From assembly GCA_030158485.1 (NCBI GenBank), contig JAOASS010000006.1, forward strand, positions 124,001 through 188,000: 64,000 bases of DNA. Direction: 5' to 3'. Positions 7,860 to 16,493 of the stretch are shown in pieces. This DNA is from Pseudobdellovibrionaceae bacterium. Its GTDB lineage: Bacteria > Bdellovibrionota > Bdellovibrionia > Bdellovibrionales > Bdellovibrionaceae. The translations under genes were made by a program, and so were the position numbers. Each line of letters begins with the position of its first letter. Position 1 is the first letter of the stretch. Under the pieces are notes generated by a model. It searched no databases, was not told the origin of the DNA, and saw only the letters and a list, made by a program, of their open reading frames with translations.

Positions 7860-9202
7860 AAAAACTAATTTATCGATTTTCGGTTCTTATTTTTTGTCAT
7901 GCTATTTTTTTGAGTTGTTCTCACAAGTCAGTTGTGGATGTTAATCTTCAATCGAAGACTCAATACAAAAATGAACGAGTCGAACAGCTCGAAAATGGAT
8001 TGAAAATCTATTTTATTGACGATCAGAGCTTGCCTCGTATGAGCCTTCAACTTCTTTTACCAGTTGGGGTTGTAAATGAGTCGATCGAGCAAGCTGGACT
8101 TAATGCCTTGACATCGCAACTTCTAGATCAAGGAACCGAAAATAAAAAAGCTTTGGAAATTGCAGATCTTTTCGCAGATTCCGGTGCAGAGTTTGGAGTC
8201 CAAGCAGGATCCGATTTCACAATTTTAGCAACTTCAGCCCTTATAACTGAATTCAATTCTGTTTTAAATTTATTTTCTGAAGTTTTGATGAACCCAACTT
8301 TTCCTCATGCGGAAATCGAAAGGGCTCGCCAGCAAACTTTAGTTCAATTAAAAAGTCGGCAAGACCGTTCTGGAAATTGGGCGGATCTTTTAACTCAAAA
8401 AAACTTCTATCAAAATCATCCTTACGGGCGAGACATGCTGGGGACTGAGCCATCTTTGAAAAAAATAAGCCGTCAAGATGTCATTCGATTTTATCAAAAA
8501 AACTATGTTCCTAATCAAGCTCGATTAGCAGTGACAGGACGGTTGAATCCAGAAATTGAAATCGAAATAAAAAAACAAATGAGTCGCTGGAAACCAACTT
8601 TAAAATTTGATTCTCAAAAAATTGATTTCCAGCCTAGCTTAAAAGGTTCAGTCACCAAGCTGTCTAGTCACCACAAGGCTCAGACTGAAATTCGCTTTAT
8701 TCAGCCAGGGATTTCAAGGGCTCATCCTGACTACTTAAAGTTGAGACTCATCAATGAAATATTGGGAGGATCTTTTGCAAGTCGATTAAATCAAAAAATT
8801 CGAGATGATTTAGGACTTACTTATTCAATTTATTCTTCATTGGATACAAGAAATAGTGCGGGAAGTTGGGGTATTTCAACATTTTCAAAGAATGAGACGG
8901 CTCAAAAGACAGTTGATGAAGTTTTAAAAGTACTCAAAAAAATGATTGATGAAGGTGTAACACAGGCAGAGCTTACTGCAGCCAAAAATTTAGTAAAAGC
9001 CCAGTTGCCCCGAGCTTTAGAGACCTCTGACCGCTTAGCTTACAATCTGATTGCTTTGGATTTTTATGGTATCGGAGTTAATTACTTGATTCGTTTTAAT
9101 CAGAATATTGATTCTTATGATTTAAATATCATCAATAAAGCCCTTCGTAATTTCTTAAAGCCAGATCAGATGCAGATTTTAATTTACGGGCAAAATCAGT
9201 GA
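7856..9202 (+). CDS. M16 family peptidase-like lipoprotein, inactive partner
   Basis: A second M16 protein that lacks the HxxEH zinc site: the equivalent stretch reads AGLNALTSQLLDQGTENK. It retains the M16 C-terminal signature (GGSFASRLNQKIRDDLGLTYSIYS). The N-terminus is a lipoprotein signal with lipobox LSC (cysteine about residue 21), so it should be lipid-anchored. The usual arrangement in M16B heterodimers is one catalytic and one glycine-rich, non-catalytic subunit, and the 4-nt overlap with the preceding gene fits. Non-catalytic status is read from the missing motif. Confidence 0.9.
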   Translation: MKKLIYRFSVLIFCHAIFLSCSHKSVVDVNLQSKTQYKNERVEQLENGLKIYFIDDQSLPRMSLQLLLPVGVVNESIEQAGLNALTSQLLDQGTENKKALEIADLFADSGAEFGVQAGSDFTILATSALITEFNSVLNLFSEVLMNPTFPHAEIERARQQTLVQLKSRQDRSGNWADLLTQKNFYQNHPYGRDMLGTEPSLKKISRQDVIRFYQKNYVPNQARLAVTGRLNPEIEIEIKKQMSRWKPTLKFDSQKIDFQPSLKGSVTKLSSHHKAQTEIRFIQPGISRAHPDYLKLRLINEILGGSFASRLNQKIRDDLGLTYSIYSSLDTRNSAGSWGISTFSKNETAQKTVDEVLKVLKKMIDEGVTQAELTAAKNLVKAQLPRALETSDRLAYNLIALDFYGIGVNYLIRFNQNIDSYDLNIINKALRNFLKPDQMQILIYGQNQ

Positions 9203-9322
9203 TTTTGTATTCAATTAATGGGTCTCAATAAAAGGTTTTTAATTAAATATTTTTCATAAGTTGCATCTTATTAAAAAAGCTTTATTCGTAATTTAAATTA
9301 TTTTCCTTTTCCAGACCTGAAT

Positions 9323-9335
9323 TCTCAAAATGAGA
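9323..9335 (+). promoter_or_regulatory. Shared upstream element, copy 2 (cheW operon)
   Basis: TCTCAAAATGAGA, a near-palindrome (TCTCA/TGAGA arms), lies 23 nt upstream of the candidate cheW -35. It matches the element at fliL over 13 bases when read on the opposite strand. Confidence 0.4.
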
Positions 9336-9358
9336 CACTTTCGAAGTCTAGCTTCGGT

Positions 9359-9385
9359 TAACTTATAGTCTTTATCAGCCGATTG
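9359..9385 (+). promoter_or_regulatory. Sigma-28 (FliA)-type promoter of the cheW-cheA-cheR-cheB operon
   Basis: TAAC at 9359-9362, exactly 15 nt, then GCCGATTG at 9378-9385. It is 26 nt upstream of the cheW ATG. Chemotaxis genes are classic FliA targets, so motif and context agree. Confidence 0.72.
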
Positions 9386-9411
9386 ATTCTGTGAATACAA
9401 GGGAGTCAGTT

Positions 9412-9885
9412 ATGTCTAAAATTGAAGGCGGACGTTATTTAACATTTATGTTGCGAGACGAATACTACGGAGTGCCGATTAGTAAAGTAAGAGAAATTAA
9501 TCAGATAACCGAAATCACTCCTGTGCCCAAAACACCTCAATTTGTAGAAGGTGTTGTTAATTTGCGAGGGAAAATATTACCAGTCGTGAATTTAAGACAA
9601 AAGCTAGGATTTGAAAAAGTTGTTTATAATAGGGAAACTTGCATCATCGTAATCGAAGCCGAGATGGGGCATGTCGGAGTTGTTGTCGATGCTGTGCGTG
9701 AGGTTGTCGATTTAAAAGAAGATCAGATCGAAGTTCCACCCAATATGGGTGATGAAACGGCTATGAAATTTTTGTCGGCTCTTGGTAAGCAAGAAGATCG
9801 AGTTATTATTTTACTCGATGTCGATTTAGCTTTTTCTGAAGATGAGTTCACAAAATCTATGGGTAGTTTTTCTAAATCAGCGTAA
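9412..9885 (+). CDS. cheW: Chemotaxis coupling protein CheW
   Basis: Scaffold protein linking chemoreceptors to the CheA kinase. The single CheW domain fills the 157-aa protein: YLTFMLRDEYYGVPISKVREI, then TPQFVEGVVNLRGKILPVVNLR, the best-conserved CheW signature. The ATG at 9412 is chosen because AAGGGAG lies 7 nt upstream; an in-frame GTG at 9391 has no such site. First gene of the cheW-A-R-B operon. The short acidic C-terminal tail is not conserved. Confidence 0.95.
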   Translation: MSKIEGGRYLTFMLRDEYYGVPISKVREINQITEITPVPKTPQFVEGVVNLRGKILPVVNLRQKLGFEKVVYNRETCIIVIEAEMGHVGVVVDAVREVVDLKEDQIEVPPNMGDETAMKFLSALGKQEDRVIILLDVDLAFSEDEFTKSMGSFSKSA

Positions 9886-9924
9886 TACGTAATTTTTTTA
9901 AATTTTTCAAGGATTGAGTTAATT

Positions 9925-11850
9925 ATGAGTGATGATGATTTTTTGGAAGAGCTTAAGCGCGACTTTTTGAATGAAGCTCTGTTCATGATGGAGCAGTACG
10001 AAGAGTCCATGCTTGCACTTGAGTCAAGTCAAGAACCTCAAGAGCATATTGGACGTATATTTCGTGTTGCGCATTCGATCAAAGGTGGTGCGGCAGCTGT
10101 GGGGTTTGAAGACTTATCCCACTTCGCACACAAAGCGGAAGATCTTTTAACGTTGTTACGTGTTACTCCTGAAAAAATTAATACAGAAATCATCACACTC
10201 TTTCTTTCAGTCGGTGACCAATTTAAACTGAGATTAACTCAGCTACAAACAACTCGTGATGCATCTTGGGATGTTGAAGATTTAGAAACTCAGTTACTTA
10301 AGTGGATTAAAAACTTTCAAAGTACTGAAGCTTCGGCAGTTTCACTTGCAGATTGCGAAGTGCCTGTATCATCAGAAGCAGGTGCTGAAGATATCACAAA
10401 CTATGAATTACTTGCACAACTTGAAGCTGACATTAAATCGACTGAACAGGCAGCAGCAAAACCTGTAGTTGAAGACTTTTTTAAACCCCAACAAATAGAG
10501 GAATTAAAGTCGCAACAAAAAGAAGCTACACCTGAAGTTGTCGCGCAGCCAGCAAGTGTGTTGATGGAAGATAAAGTACCATTGATCCAGCCTAAAAGTA
10601 CGACTGGAGGCCCTGCGGAAGGTGCTCATAAAAAAGCTGTTGTGGTTGAAAATACAATTTTAAAAGTTGATTCTCTTCGTGTCGACGCTGTTCTAGATGT
10701 TGTGGGTGAAATTGTTGTACTAAAAAATCAACTTCTTCATAGTGATGTTGTCAGTCAAGGTGAAAATCAAAGGCTGACTTTTATTGTAGACCAACTTGAT
10801 AAGTCGATTCGTGATCTTTATGAAAAGACACTCGGTATTCGTATGACACCTTTAAGATCATTATTCACAAAATTACAACGAACGGTCAGAGATGTTTCTG
10901 TCAAACTTGATAAGCCAGTAGATCTTCAATTGCTCGGAGAAGAAACAGAAGTTGATCGATCAGTTTTTGAACTTTTGGGAGATCCGCTCATGCACATGGC
11001 CCGAAATGCTATGGACCATGGCATTGAAAGCAAAGCGGAAAGACTTCAAAATGGTAAACCTGAAATGGCCAAGTTGACTATTGCTGCAAAGCAAGTCGGA
11101 GCTTCTGTTATTATTGAAATATCAGAAGATGGTCGTGGAATATACAGAGATAAGGTTCTTAAAAAAGCAATTGAAAAAGGTTTGGTTCCAGCGCACTTAA
11201 AGCCGGAAGAACTCAGTGACGATCAAGTCTATCAGTTTCTTTTTGCTCCAGGATTTTCAACTGCCGAAAAAGTGACGGATCTTTCTGGTCGCGGTGTCGG
11301 TCTTGATGTTGTTAAATCAAATATTGAAAAAGCAAAAGGCCAAGTCAGAATTCGCAGTAATCCAGGAAAAGGATCAACATTCGAGATTTTGATTCCGTTA
11401 ACAACTTCCATTACAGATGGAATTGTTGTCGCGATTTCAGGTCAAAGATACATGATTCCGATACATTCAATTCGAGAAATCGTTCAATTTCGTGATGCCG
11501 AAGTCACTCAAGTGGCAAATTTGGGAAGAGTCCTTAAAATTCGAAACAAATTGACTCCGGTTATTGATTTTAGACAAACATTGGAAAATTCCACATTTTT
11601 AGATGGCAAAAATATTAAATTAATCGAAAAGTCGGATGCTCAAAAAACTTATATTGTTTTGGAGTTGTCGAGTGGTCTTTCGGCTCTACCTGTCGACGAG
11701 GTTTTAGGACAAAGCCAAGTCGTCGCCAAGCCGCTACAAGTGGGGCATCCTGTTCCTGAGTTTTCAGGAGCTGCGACTTTAGGTGATGGACGTACAATTC
11801 TGATTTTAGAACCAAATGCTTTAGCACAATCAAAAGTAGGTGCAGCTTGA
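9925..11850 (+). CDS. cheA: Chemotaxis histidine kinase CheA
   Basis: Receptor-coupled kinase of the chemotaxis array. Domains in order: P1/Hpt (about 1-105) with the phospho-accepting His50 in VAHSIKGG; a long Ala/Glu/Pro-rich linker (about 110-240) with no recognisable P2 CheY-binding domain; P3 dimerisation (about 245-310); P4 ATPase (about 310-490) with N box HMARNAMDHG, G1 EDGRGI and G2 GRGVGLDVV; P5 CheW-like (about 495-635). The stop overlaps the cheR TTG (TTGA). No cheY or receptor gene lies nearby, so its partners are encoded elsewhere. Confidence 0.95.
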   Translation: MSDDDFLEELKRDFLNEALFMMEQYEESMLALESSQEPQEHIGRIFRVAHSIKGGAAAVGFEDLSHFAHKAEDLLTLLRVTPEKINTEIITLFLSVGDQFKLRLTQLQTTRDASWDVEDLETQLLKWIKNFQSTEASAVSLADCEVPVSSEAGAEDITNYELLAQLEADIKSTEQAAAKPVVEDFFKPQQIEELKSQQKEATPEVVAQPASVLMEDKVPLIQPKSTTGGPAEGAHKKAVVVENTILKVDSLRVDAVLDVVGEIVVLKNQLLHSDVVSQGENQRLTFIVDQLDKSIRDLYEKTLGIRMTPLRSLFTKLQRTVRDVSVKLDKPVDLQLLGEETEVDRSVFELLGDPLMHMARNAMDHGIESKAERLQNGKPEMAKLTIAAKQVGASVIIEISEDGRGIYRDKVLKKAIEKGLVPAHLKPEELSDDQVYQFLFAPGFSTAEKVTDLSGRGVGLDVVKSNIEKAKGQVRIRSNPGKGSTFEILIPLTTSITDGIVVAISGQRYMIPIHSIREIVQFRDAEVTQVANLGRVLKIRNKLTPVIDFRQTLENSTFLDGKNIKLIEKSDAQKTYIVLELSSGLSALPVDEVLGQSQVVAKPLQVGHPVPEFSGAATLGDGRTILILEPNALAQSKVGAA

Positions 11851-12710
11851 GTCTACCAGCTAAAAAATCTCCGGGGTTCGGGACTTCAGGTCTTGAAACA
11901 ATGGTGTTGAAACAAAATATGTTTGAGGCTTTTTCGCAAAAAATATATCAAATGGCCGGTCTTTACATACCTTATAATGAAAAGAATATGGCCCTTCTTA
12001 GTAACCGTCTGACAAGACTGATTCGCGAATACGATCTTAATAGTTATGAAGAACTCAATGAAAAACTTCGTATCCCAAGTGAGGGTTTGAAGAAGGACTT
12101 TATCAGTTCACTAACAACAAATAAAACTGATTTCTTCCGGGAAGAAGCGCACTTTGATTTTTTAAAAGTTCATTTACCAGAACTTCTTCGAACAAAACCT
12201 GAAGTTCGAATTTGGTCAAGCGCTTGCAGTGCGGGATCAGAACCTTATACTTTGGCAATTATGGCGGCTGAAATGTTGACAGCATCCGATCGTCAAAGAG
12301 TTAAGATATTAGCAACTGATATTGATAATGAAATATTAAAAAAAGCAGTTCAAGCTCATTTTACACCAATTGAAATGGATGGTTTACAACCTCATCATAA
12401 ACAAAAATATTTCACTCAAATTTCAAAGCAAATGTTTGAATTAATACCGGATATTACAAAAACTGTCCATTTTTCTGAATTCAATTTAATGAATTTTCAG
12501 CATCGATTTCAAAAAAAGTTCGATGTTGTTTTTTGTCGAAATGTATTAATTTATTTTGATAAAGAAACAACAGACAAAGTAATCGACTTATTAGTTTCGA
12601 ATTTAGATTTAAAAGGATATTTGATTATTGGACATTCTGAGTCTGGAGTGGTTCGGAATCCTTGTCTTAAAAGTATTGGGAATTCAATTTTTCAGAAGAT
12701 TAGGAATTAA
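11847..12710 (+). CDS. cheR: Chemoreceptor glutamate methyltransferase CheR
   Basis: SAM-dependent methyltransferase that methylates receptor glutamates for adaptation. The SAM-binding motif is SSACSAGSEPYTLAI, and KFDVVFCRNVLIYFDKET is the conserved CheR segment. An N-terminal all-alpha CheR domain precedes it. The start is uncertain. TTG 11847 overlaps the cheA stop and has AGG 6 nt upstream; an ATG at 11901 would trim 18 residues. Translational coupling favours the TTG. It is followed 2 bp later by cheB, the opposing enzyme. Confidence 0.93.
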   Translation: MSLPAKKSPGFGTSGLETMVLKQNMFEAFSQKIYQMAGLYIPYNEKNMALLSNRLTRLIREYDLNSYEELNEKLRIPSEGLKKDFISSLTTNKTDFFREEAHFDFLKVHLPELLRTKPEVRIWSSACSAGSEPYTLAIMAAEMLTASDRQRVKILATDIDNEILKKAVQAHFTPIEMDGLQPHHKQKYFTQISKQMFELIPDITKTVHFSEFNLMNFQHRFQKKFDVVFCRNVLIYFDKETTDKVIDLLVSNLDLKGYLIIGHSESGVVRNPCLKSIGNSIFQKIRN

Positions 12711-12712
12711 CA

Positions 12713-13771
12713 GTGGCTAAATTAAAAATTTTGATTGTAGATGATTCAGCTCTGATGAGAAAAATATTAACTAAAATGATTTTAGAAGCTGGCGATATGG
12801 AAATTGTGGGTCAAGCTTCTGATCCATTTGAGGCGCGTGATCTTTTGGTTTCTCAAATTCCAGATGTGATGATTCTTGACATTGAAATGCCTAAAATGGA
12901 TGGACTGACATTTTTAGATAAGCTGATGAGTCATAAGCCTTTTCCAGTCCTTATTTTCAGTGGTCATGCAAAATCAGGATCACAAGTGGCATTAAAAGCC
13001 CTTGAGCTTGGAGCCGTTGATATCCTCGAAAAACCCCAAGATTTGACTAAAGGTTTTGATCAAATCCGAGATACGATTATTAATAAAATAAGAATAGCCG
13101 GTAAATCACAAGTGACGATGTCTCAAGCGGGTCGTCATAAAGTCACGATTGCGACACCTAAAATTAATTCTTCTGATTACGACAGTTCAAAAGTATTAGC
13201 TGTGGCTTCATCAACTGGCGGGACGGAAGCTTTGAAAGTTTTCCTCGCAGGCTTTAATGGTTGGGTGCCACCGATGGTGATCGTTCAGCATATGCCAAAG
13301 GGTTTTACTAAGACATTTTCCGAACATCTTAACAAGATGTTTGCATTTGAAGTGAAAGAAGCGGAAGACGGCGATAAATTGCAAGAAAATCGAGTCCTAA
13401 TTGCTCCGGGTGATTTTCATATGGAAGTTGTGAAATCAGGTCTTAATTATGTTGTCAAACTTCATCAAGAGCCGACTTTACATGGGGTTCGACCTGCAGC
13501 TGACTTTTTAATGAAAAGTGTTGCGAAGTACATGGGCTCTCGATCGATAGGTGTTGTTTTGACTGGAATGGGTAAAGATGGCGCTCTGGGTCTGCTTGAA
13601 ATGAAAAAAGTAGGATCTTATTGTGTCGCGCAAAGTGAGCAAACTTGTGTCGTTTACGGGATGCCGGCTGCAGCTGTTCAAGTGGGAGCCATCAATAAAG
13701 TGCTCGATTTAAAAGACATAACACCACACATACTTTCGCAGTTAGCTCGAAAAAAGACTTCAGCAGCTTAG
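12713..13771 (+). CDS. cheB: Chemotaxis response regulator protein-glutamate methylesterase CheB
   Basis: Removes methyl groups from chemoreceptors when phosphorylated by CheA. The N-terminal receiver domain (about 1-120) has the acidic pair in IVDDSALMRK, phospho-acceptor Asp56 in ILDIEMPKMDG and the EKPQD lysine. The C-terminal methylesterase domain (about 160-345) has catalytic Ser167 (ASSTGGTEAL), His in VQHMPKGFT and Asp in TGMGKDGALG. It starts with GTG, with AGGA 7-8 nt upstream. Last gene of the che operon; the terminator-type hairpin at 13800 follows. Confidence 0.95.
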   Translation: MAKLKILIVDDSALMRKILTKMILEAGDMEIVGQASDPFEARDLLVSQIPDVMILDIEMPKMDGLTFLDKLMSHKPFPVLIFSGHAKSGSQVALKALELGAVDILEKPQDLTKGFDQIRDTIINKIRIAGKSQVTMSQAGRHKVTIATPKINSSDYDSSKVLAVASSTGGTEALKVFLAGFNGWVPPMVIVQHMPKGFTKTFSEHLNKMFAFEVKEAEDGDKLQENRVLIAPGDFHMEVVKSGLNYVVKLHQEPTLHGVRPAADFLMKSVAKYMGSRSIGVVLTGMGKDGALGLLEMKKVGSYCVAQSEQTCVVYGMPAAAVQVGAINKVLDLKDITPHILSQLARKKTSAA

Positions 13772-13799
13772 ATTCATCTTGGAAAACTAAAGAATAATG

Positions 13800-13837
13800 T
13801 TAGATACTTGAGTCTATGACTCAAGTATCTAATATTT
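13800..13837 (+). terminator. Perfect 14-bp terminator-type hairpin containing the menB start codon
   Basis: TTAGATACTTGAGT (13800-13813) pairs perfectly with ACTCAAGTATCTAA (13819-13832) across a 5-nt loop CTATG, followed by TATTTTT. It lies 29 bp after the cheB stop and resembles an intrinsic terminator for the che operon. The loop contains the ATG of menB, and the 3' arm plus T-run encode its first codons. Confidence 0.75.
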
Positions 13838-14724
13838 TTAATCCAGAATGGTGGGATCTTGTTCCTGGTTTTTCTTTTCAAGATATAACTTATCATAAAG
13901 CAAAAAATCAGGGAACTGTTCGAATCGCATTTAATCGTCCCGATGTTCGAAATGCTTTCAGGCCTCAAACTGTAGATGAACTTTATACAGCCTTTGAACA
14001 TGCCAGAACAAGTCCCGACATTGGAGTTGTTCTCTTGACGGGCAATGGGCCTTCACCTCGGGATGGCGGTTGGGCTTTTTGTTCGGGCGGCGATCAAAGA
14101 ATCCGTGGAAAAGATGGCTACCAATATTCTGATAAATCGATCGAAACAGATCCCGTGATGAAAGCTAAATTAGGTCGACTTCATATTTTAGAAGTACAAA
14201 GACTCATTCGATTTATGCCAAAAGTCGTCATGGCAGTTGTGCCGGGTTGGGCTGTTGGTGGTGGTCATTCATTACATGTTGTATGTGATCTGACGATTGC
14301 TTCAAAAGAACATGGAATTTTTAAACAAACTGATGCCGATGTTGCAAGTTTCGATTCTGGTTATGGATCTGCTTATTTAGCAAGGCAAGTGGGGCAGAAG
14401 CGGGCTCGTGAAATTTTCTTTTTAGGTCGCGATTATTCGGCTCAAGAAGCTTTTGAAATGGGTATGGTTAATGCAGTTGTTCCACACCAAGAACTTGAAA
14501 AAGTGGCTCTTGAATGGGCAGCAGAGATGCTCACAAAATCTCCAACAGCTATGCGAATGTTGAAATATGGCTTTAATGCAATTGATGATGGATTAGTGGG
14601 TCAACAACTTTTTGCTGGTGAAGCCACGCGCCTGGCCTACGGAACGGAAGAGGCTCAAGAGGGTCGGGACGCATTTTTAGAAAAGCGTCAGCGTGATTTT
14701 AAAAAATTTCCGTACCATTATTAG
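13816..14724 (+). CDS. menB: 1,4-dihydroxy-2-naphthoyl-CoA synthase MenB
   Basis: Menaquinone biosynthesis enzyme of the crotonase fold, cyclising O-succinylbenzoyl-CoA. MenB-specific features are NRPDVRNAFRPQTVDEL, the oxyanion-hole segment AFCSGGDQR, GWAVGGGHSLHVVCDLT, SFDSGYGSAYLARQVGQK and the C-terminal EGRDAFLEKRQRDF. Length (302 aa) is close to E. coli MenB (285). The only usable start is ATG 13816, because a stop codon lies just upstream in frame. That ATG sits in the loop of a 14-bp hairpin with no SD-like sequence before it. No other men genes lie in the window. Confidence 0.95.
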   Translation: MTQVSNIFNPEWWDLVPGFSFQDITYHKAKNQGTVRIAFNRPDVRNAFRPQTVDELYTAFEHARTSPDIGVVLLTGNGPSPRDGGWAFCSGGDQRIRGKDGYQYSDKSIETDPVMKAKLGRLHILEVQRLIRFMPKVVMAVVPGWAVGGGHSLHVVCDLTIASKEHGIFKQTDADVASFDSGYGSAYLARQVGQKRAREIFFLGRDYSAQEAFEMGMVNAVVPHQELEKVALEWAAEMLTKSPTAMRMLKYGFNAIDDGLVGQQLFAGEATRLAYGTEEAQEGRDAFLEKRQRDFKKFPYHY

Positions 14725-14740
14725 TTACACGTTCCGTTAA

Positions 14741-16465
14741 TTAGCTAAATATTTTTTCACGGATATTCCAGAAATGACTTTGTTTTCGAGCAATGACATA
14801 AAGAGGTTTTCTGAACTTCATTTTGTTATTGATCACATCGTCAACGTTTTTAATTTCGATCGGAATTTCAGGCCGTTTGTTGTGCATTCGAATAAAGTTA
14901 AAGAAGAATGCTCGACGGTTTTCTTGAGTTTCAAGATAGAAGTATTCTTTTAAAATATTGGCATCGACATCAGAGTATTGAATTTCAAGTCGAATATTGC
15001 CATTACGATCATGTGATTTTAAATAGTGAATATTTTCAACTTGCATGACATGGGCATCTTTTAAAGACATGGCTTCTTTAAGTTTTTTATCATTATCGAT
15101 TAAAAGATGATCGCAAGCATGACAAGCGCGTGCCGCAATGTCATTTTCTGAATGACATTTATCACATATTTTAAACCGAAATCGGTAACCACATTCTTTT
15201 ATTTTGAGTGTTGTATCAAGTTCGATTGCGCTTTTACATTTTCTGCCAAAATGCTCTGATACAAAACCCTCTGAATCAACGATTCCCCAAAAGTGATTTA
15301 TAAAATGACATTTTGGACATTCCACTTCGACAACGATAGAGTCGTTATTCGGTTTATGTTCTCCAATTTCTGGAGAATAAATATCATGATTTTGACCTGT
15401 GTAATCTAAAATCAAACAATCCGTTTTTTCAGGACTTAAACGTAAACCGCGACCAATAATTTGTTGATAAAGACTAACGGACTCAGTGGGTCTTAAGATG
15501 GCGATAAGATCGACGTGAGGCGCATCAAAACCCGTCGTCAGTACTGAAACATTGACTAGATATTTCAATTTCAAATTTTTGAAAGAATTAACAATTTCGA
15601 TTCTATCTTGGCTTTCTGTATCACCGATTACAACAGCTGAAATTTTCTGGGGTAAATTTTGAAGTATTTCATGAGCATGGTTGACGGAGCTTGTAAAAAT
15701 CATGACTCCTTTCCGATTTTCTGACATATCAATAATATTTTTTACAATCAAAGGAGTGATGCGTTTTTGGTCTTTAAGAAGAGCTTCAATTTGTGCTGTG
15801 ATAAATTGAGTCCCATTCAATTTAAGACTTGAAAAATCATAACTCGTAACTGGAGAAGTAATTTTGATAGGGACCGTTAAGTAATTATTTTTTATCATGA
15901 ATTGAGTCGATAGCTCATAAAGGCATTTTTTGAAAAATCGTTCCGATTCGGTTTGTCTGATTTTTAAGTGAGAATTGAATTCATAAATCCATCCAAAGCC
16001 CAAACGATAAGGTGTCGCTGTTAATCCAAGTATGCAGAGCTCTGGATTTTCTTGAGTTAATTTTGAAATAACTTGGAAATATTGGGTTTCACCTTCCAAG
16101 CTGACTCGGTGGCATTCGTCAATTACAAGCAAAGAAAAATTTTTGAAAAACTCATCGGGCGCAAGCGCAACGGATTGAATACTTCCAAAAATTGTTTTTT
16201 GATTCATTTCTTTTCGATTAAGACCAGCAGAGTAAACACCTGCTTCAAGACCTATGCTTTTATACTTTAATGCATTTTGTTCAACTAATTCGCGAACATG
16301 AGCCAGGACCAGCACGCGTCCCTTGGCAATACGAGCCAATTCCGCGATAACAAGACTTTTTCCAGCACCAGTCGGCAAAACAATCACGGCGGGTGTTCGT
16401 TCTTTCCTAAAATGTTGAATTGTTGCTGCAACAGCTTCCTGCTGGTAGGGCCTAAGCTTGTACAT
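14741..16465 (-). CDS. radD: RadD-like (YejH) superfamily 2 DNA helicase
   Basis: DNA-repair helicase/ATPase of the RadD family, linked in E. coli to RecA-dependent repair. Walker A PTGAGKS (31-37), DECH box (116-119), GLTATPYRLG (motif III) and motif VI LYQQIIGRGLRLSP are intact. The C-terminal third has two zinc-finger-like regions, including CPKC and CDKCHSENDIAARACHACD, as in E. coli RadD. The overall match to RadD is close along the full 574 aa. It is divergent from the MFS gene with 28 bp between starts and convergent with menB. Confidence 0.92.
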   Translation of the reverse strand: MYKLRPYQQEAVAATIQHFRKERTPAVIVLPTGAGKSLVIAELARIAKGRVLVLAHVRELVEQNALKYKSIGLEAGVYSAGLNRKEMNQKTIFGSIQSVALAPDEFFKNFSLLVIDECHRVSLEGETQYFQVISKLTQENPELCILGLTATPYRLGFGWIYEFNSHLKIRQTESERFFKKCLYELSTQFMIKNNYLTVPIKITSPVTSYDFSSLKLNGTQFITAQIEALLKDQKRITPLIVKNIIDMSENRKGVMIFTSSVNHAHEILQNLPQKISAVVIGDTESQDRIEIVNSFKNLKLKYLVNVSVLTTGFDAPHVDLIAILRPTESVSLYQQIIGRGLRLSPEKTDCLILDYTGQNHDIYSPEIGEHKPNNDSIVVEVECPKCHFINHFWGIVDSEGFVSEHFGRKCKSAIELDTTLKIKECGYRFRFKICDKCHSENDIAARACHACDHLLIDNDKKLKEAMSLKDAHVMQVENIHYLKSHDRNGNIRLEIQYSDVDANILKEYFYLETQENRRAFFFNFIRMHNKRPEIPIEIKNVDDVINNKMKFRKPLYVIARKQSHFWNIREKIFS

Positions 16466-16493
16466 AGCTTCTTATATCAGTTAGCATGTTGAA

